Shown one piece after another: positions 61,528 to 64,000 of a stretch of 64,000 bases of DNA. Position 1 is the first letter of the stretch, and the number at the start of each line of letters is the position of its first letter. Under the pieces are notes generated by a model. It searched no databases, was not told where the DNA came from, and saw nothing but the letters and a program-made list of their open reading frames with translations. This DNA is from Campanula takesimana (Eukaryota > Streptophyta > Magnoliopsida > Asterales > Campanulaceae), in contig JAOWBW010000361.1 in assembly GCA_026119855.1 (NCBI GenBank), positions 620,001-684,000 on the forward strand, given 5' to 3'. The translations under genes were made by a program, and so were the position numbers.

Positions 61528-62420
61528 ATCTCCCACTTGCCCTAGGCCCAATTCCCTAGGTATCCAATACCCATGCACCTAACATGACCATCATGTTTAG
61601 CTTTATGGAAGTCCCATTGTTTAGCGTGTCTGTAACGTTATCATTAGTTGGTACTTTGCATATATTTACGTCTCCCTTATCAACGATTTCTCGAACGATA
61701 AGAAAACACCTAAGTATGTGTTTGGATTTAGGATGTGCCCTTGGTTCCTTTGCTTGATCAATAGCACGACTATTATCACTAATAAAGTCTATTGAATTAG
61801 CGATGCTAGGAACCATCTTAAGTTCACAATGAACTTCTTAATCCAAACCACTTCCTTTGCAGCATCCAATGCGGCAATATACTTAGATTTAGTATGTAGA
61901 ATTTAGTGACTCTGCTTGGAACCATTCCAACTTACAGCTTCACTATTATTTATAAAACTCAATTGCGATCTTTTATCATCTTTGTCGGTTTGGAAGCATG
62001 CATCCGCGTACCCATATACGACGAGATCATCTTCCATCCCTTCATAGATCATAACAATTCTTTAGTCCTTCTTAAGTACTTTAAGAATTGTTTCACAGCC
62101 ATCCAGTGATTCTCACCGGTTGTCGGATTAATATCTACTCGTCATGCTCCAAGCATTTAGATATATCCGGCTTAGTACTTATCATGGTATGATGGATTCA
62201 ATTGCCGAAGCAAATGGCATCCCATTCATTCTTCTCACGCTCATCATTTGTCTCAGGACATTTGAGTCTTTGCATAGAAAACTCCATGTAACATTAACAA
62301 CCGTCCTCTCTTAGAATCTTCCTTGCGGAATCTTCTAAATGACTTTGTCAATGTATGTACTTTGGCTTAAACCAATTAGCCTCCTTGATCTATCTCTATA
62401 GATCTTAATGCCAAGAACAT
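61528..62420 (-). pseudogene. pol: Angela-like RNase H, decayed
   Basis: The 86-codon frame at 61556-61816 reads RAIDQAKEPRAHPKSKHILR, REIVDKGDVNICKVPTNDNV, a clear copia RNase H end. Further right are patches of the same domain in mixed frames. On the minus strand near 62380-62440 MDEATYVLGIKIYRDRSRRL marks the RT-RNase H connection. Confidence 0.75.
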
Positions 62421-63180
62421 ATGTAGCTTCATCCATATTCTTCATTGCGAAACACTTTCTTAACAAAGTCTTTACAGATTAATGTGTAGGAATGTCGTTT
62501 CCAATGAGCAATATGTCATCCACATATATTAAATAAGGAATAGCACTATGCTCCCACTAATCTTCTTGTATATACAAGGTTCATCTTCGTTCTTGATCAA
62601 ATCAAACTTTTGACTTATCGAAACGGAGATTCCAACTCCCAAAAGCTTGCTTTAATCCATCCAATGGATTTCTGCAACTTTCATAATTTATCAGAATTTT
62701 CTTTGACTGTCAAAACCTTTAGGTTGTATCCAATACATCCTTAAGTGAGTTCCCGTTGAGGAACACTTGTTTTGACATCATTTTGTCAATTTTCATATTC
62801 CAAATATGAACATGTGACTACGAGAATTCTAGTAAATTTCTTGCTACCCATGTAACATTTTTCTCCAAGAAAAGTCATTCATCTCCTTTGGTTTTAACAC
62901 CTTAGGTTAGAATGATCAAGTTCCAAACTTGATTATTATACATGAATTGCCTTTTAGATTTTATGACTCCAAGCCATTAATCTAAATGTGGAGTTGATAT
63001 TGCATCTTTGATAGGTGGTAAATACTTCATTCTAAATGAAATTTACCTCAATACTTTCTATTTCGAAATATCCAATATTTCTACTAATAGATTGTATCCT
63101 ATCACGTATTGCAGTATTTGTATATCTTGAACGGAATTTCACAACCCCTTGTGAACACTTGTTCAACTTCCATCATAGGT
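62421..63180 (-). pseudogene. pol: Angela-like reverse transcriptase, decayed
   Basis: The minus strand shows YVDDI at 62514-62528 followed by LLIGNDIPT, an NPLDGLKQAFGSW-like block near 62640-62670 and FLNGNS...QPKGF near 62710-62765. Frames change repeatedly and there are many stops. Confidence 0.75.
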
Positions 63181-64000
63181 TAAATACTATTTTCTAGGTC
63201 TCGAACCATTCGAGATATATTTTACTCCCACTGATTCTTTTAGAGATAAACCTTTTATCTAGAAAAGTATAATCATAAGCAACAAACCATTTGTTTCTCA
63301 TGAGTAAAATTTTATCCTCAAGTTTCCTTAGGATATCCCATGAAAATATATTTATTAGATTTAAATGTGAGTGCGTCCCAGACAAATCCTTTCCAAAAGG
63401 TTTCACCATCTTAAATCTATATGAAAGACAAACCGAGTTTTCTTTCACCTTTCAACCTCTTTTGATGGAATTCAAATTAGTGTAATTATAGCGTTTTCAA
63501 ATACATAACCCCAAAATGAATAATGGAAGATCACTTTGACTTTGTCATCCAACGAACCGTATCCAATAAGGTTCTTATACTTCCACGCAGACATATCATT
63601 TGATATTCTTAGTGAAGTTAATTTGTGAAACCATTTCACAACTTTAATGATGACTGTCAAATTCTTGGTTTAATTATTCATCATCATGATCCAATCATAA
63701 TTTTTGAATAGTTTTACCAAGTATAACCAAAATTTTCTTTTAGCATTTCTTCTTAATGCACCATACACATCGAAATGTATTAGGTCAATTAAGACATTAA
63801 CCTTTTAACCAATCATAGTAAAAGATGTCTTGGTCCAAGTAAATAAGATTTGCATAAATCATGTGATTCCAAATCATATGACTTAAAACTCTGTCCCATG
63901 GAATTTTAGATATGCATCTTTTATTTATTTGATCAAAACAATAATGCATAAAGAATTTTAACTATTTATGTTATAGCCTTTATTAATTTGTTCTTCAAGA
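63181..64000 (-). pseudogene. pol: Angela-like integrase, decayed
   Basis: The 84-codon frame 63194-63448 ends in YTFLDKRFISKRISGSKIYL, the block usual after copia integrase. The frame 63472-63660 has HYSFWGYVFENAI, the usual SFWGYALETA block. The rest to the window end is AT-rich and degraded. Confidence 0.7.

Larger units (their letters stand above)
60046..64000 (-). mobile_element. Angela-like Ty1/copia element, minus strand, 5' end outside window
   Basis: Its 3' LTR is 60046-61527; the purine tract (minus-strand AAGTGGGAGAT) is at 61528-61538; decayed RNase H, RT and integrase follow toward the window end. The order is consistent with a minus-strand copia element. The pol has many stops and frameshifts. 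ATGGC at 60041-60045 may be its target duplication. Confidence 0.8.

Overview
The window is plant repeat DNA, most likely pericentromeric or heterochromatic sequence from a eudicot with a large genome. I see no host gene, rRNA, tRNA or CRISPR array. Almost every base belongs to LTR retrotransposons nested in one another. The families are plant-specific: a Ty1/copia element with a long coiled-coil gag and an extra 3' gene (SIRE type), Ty3/gypsy chromoviruses with an LTR over 2 kb and a C-terminal chromodomain (Tekay/Del type), Ty3/gypsy Tat-lineage elements (dual RNase H, tRNA-Arg primer site, antisense extra genes), and an Angela-like Ty1/copia element.

Layout. 1-1461: part of a minus-strand Tekay-like LTR. 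1462-40923: one SIRE-like copia element, cut by three insertions. (a) A full Tekay element at 2407-11381 (TSD GTTAA) lies in its 5' LTR. (b) A full Tat element at 13705-35068 (TSD CTACC) lies in the gag-pol region, and itself carries a gag-only Tekay relative at 15301-23799 (TSD CATAT) in its leader. (c) A second Tat element begins at 40924 in the extra gene. That second Tat element carries an Angela-like solo LTR (45118-46625, TSD CCGCA) and, in its 3' region, a third Tat element in reverse orientation (56151 onward). The third Tat element carries a minus-strand Angela-like copia element from 60046 to the window end. Nesting is four levels deep (SIRE > Tat > Tat > Angela).

Genes. Every sense-strand pol is broken by stops, indels or insertions. 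The most complete stretches are Tat RT/RNase H/integrase (48605-51307), SIRE protease-integrase (35541-37109), SIRE gag (11817-13704) and the gag of the gag-only element (18275-19327). The two plus-strand Tat copies are about 95% alike in pol by eye, but carry different antisense genes downstream of pol: a 309-residue ORF in the first; in the second a 146-residue ORF plus an intron-containing plant-mobile-domain gene.

Main discovery candidate. All these unrelated LTR families, gypsy and copia, carry short arrays of a CpG-rich dyad with core GCG-N2-CGC (degenerate in SIRE), set in AT-rich sequence with strict spacing. Tekay and Angela LTRs have pairs at 22-24 bp pitch with pairs 71-76 bp apart. 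Tat elements have triplets at exactly 29 bp pitch, in the LTR, the leader and upstream of antisense genes. SIRE has a degenerate form at roughly 15 bp pitch. The arrays usually lie 20-180 bp upstream of a TATA-like box. Within a family the arms and central dinucleotide can be swapped while the spacing is kept, and the same version occurs in a gypsy and a copia LTR. A second candidate is a tandem pair of predicted RNA hairpins after Tat pol, with GNRA loops and a compensatory base-pair change.
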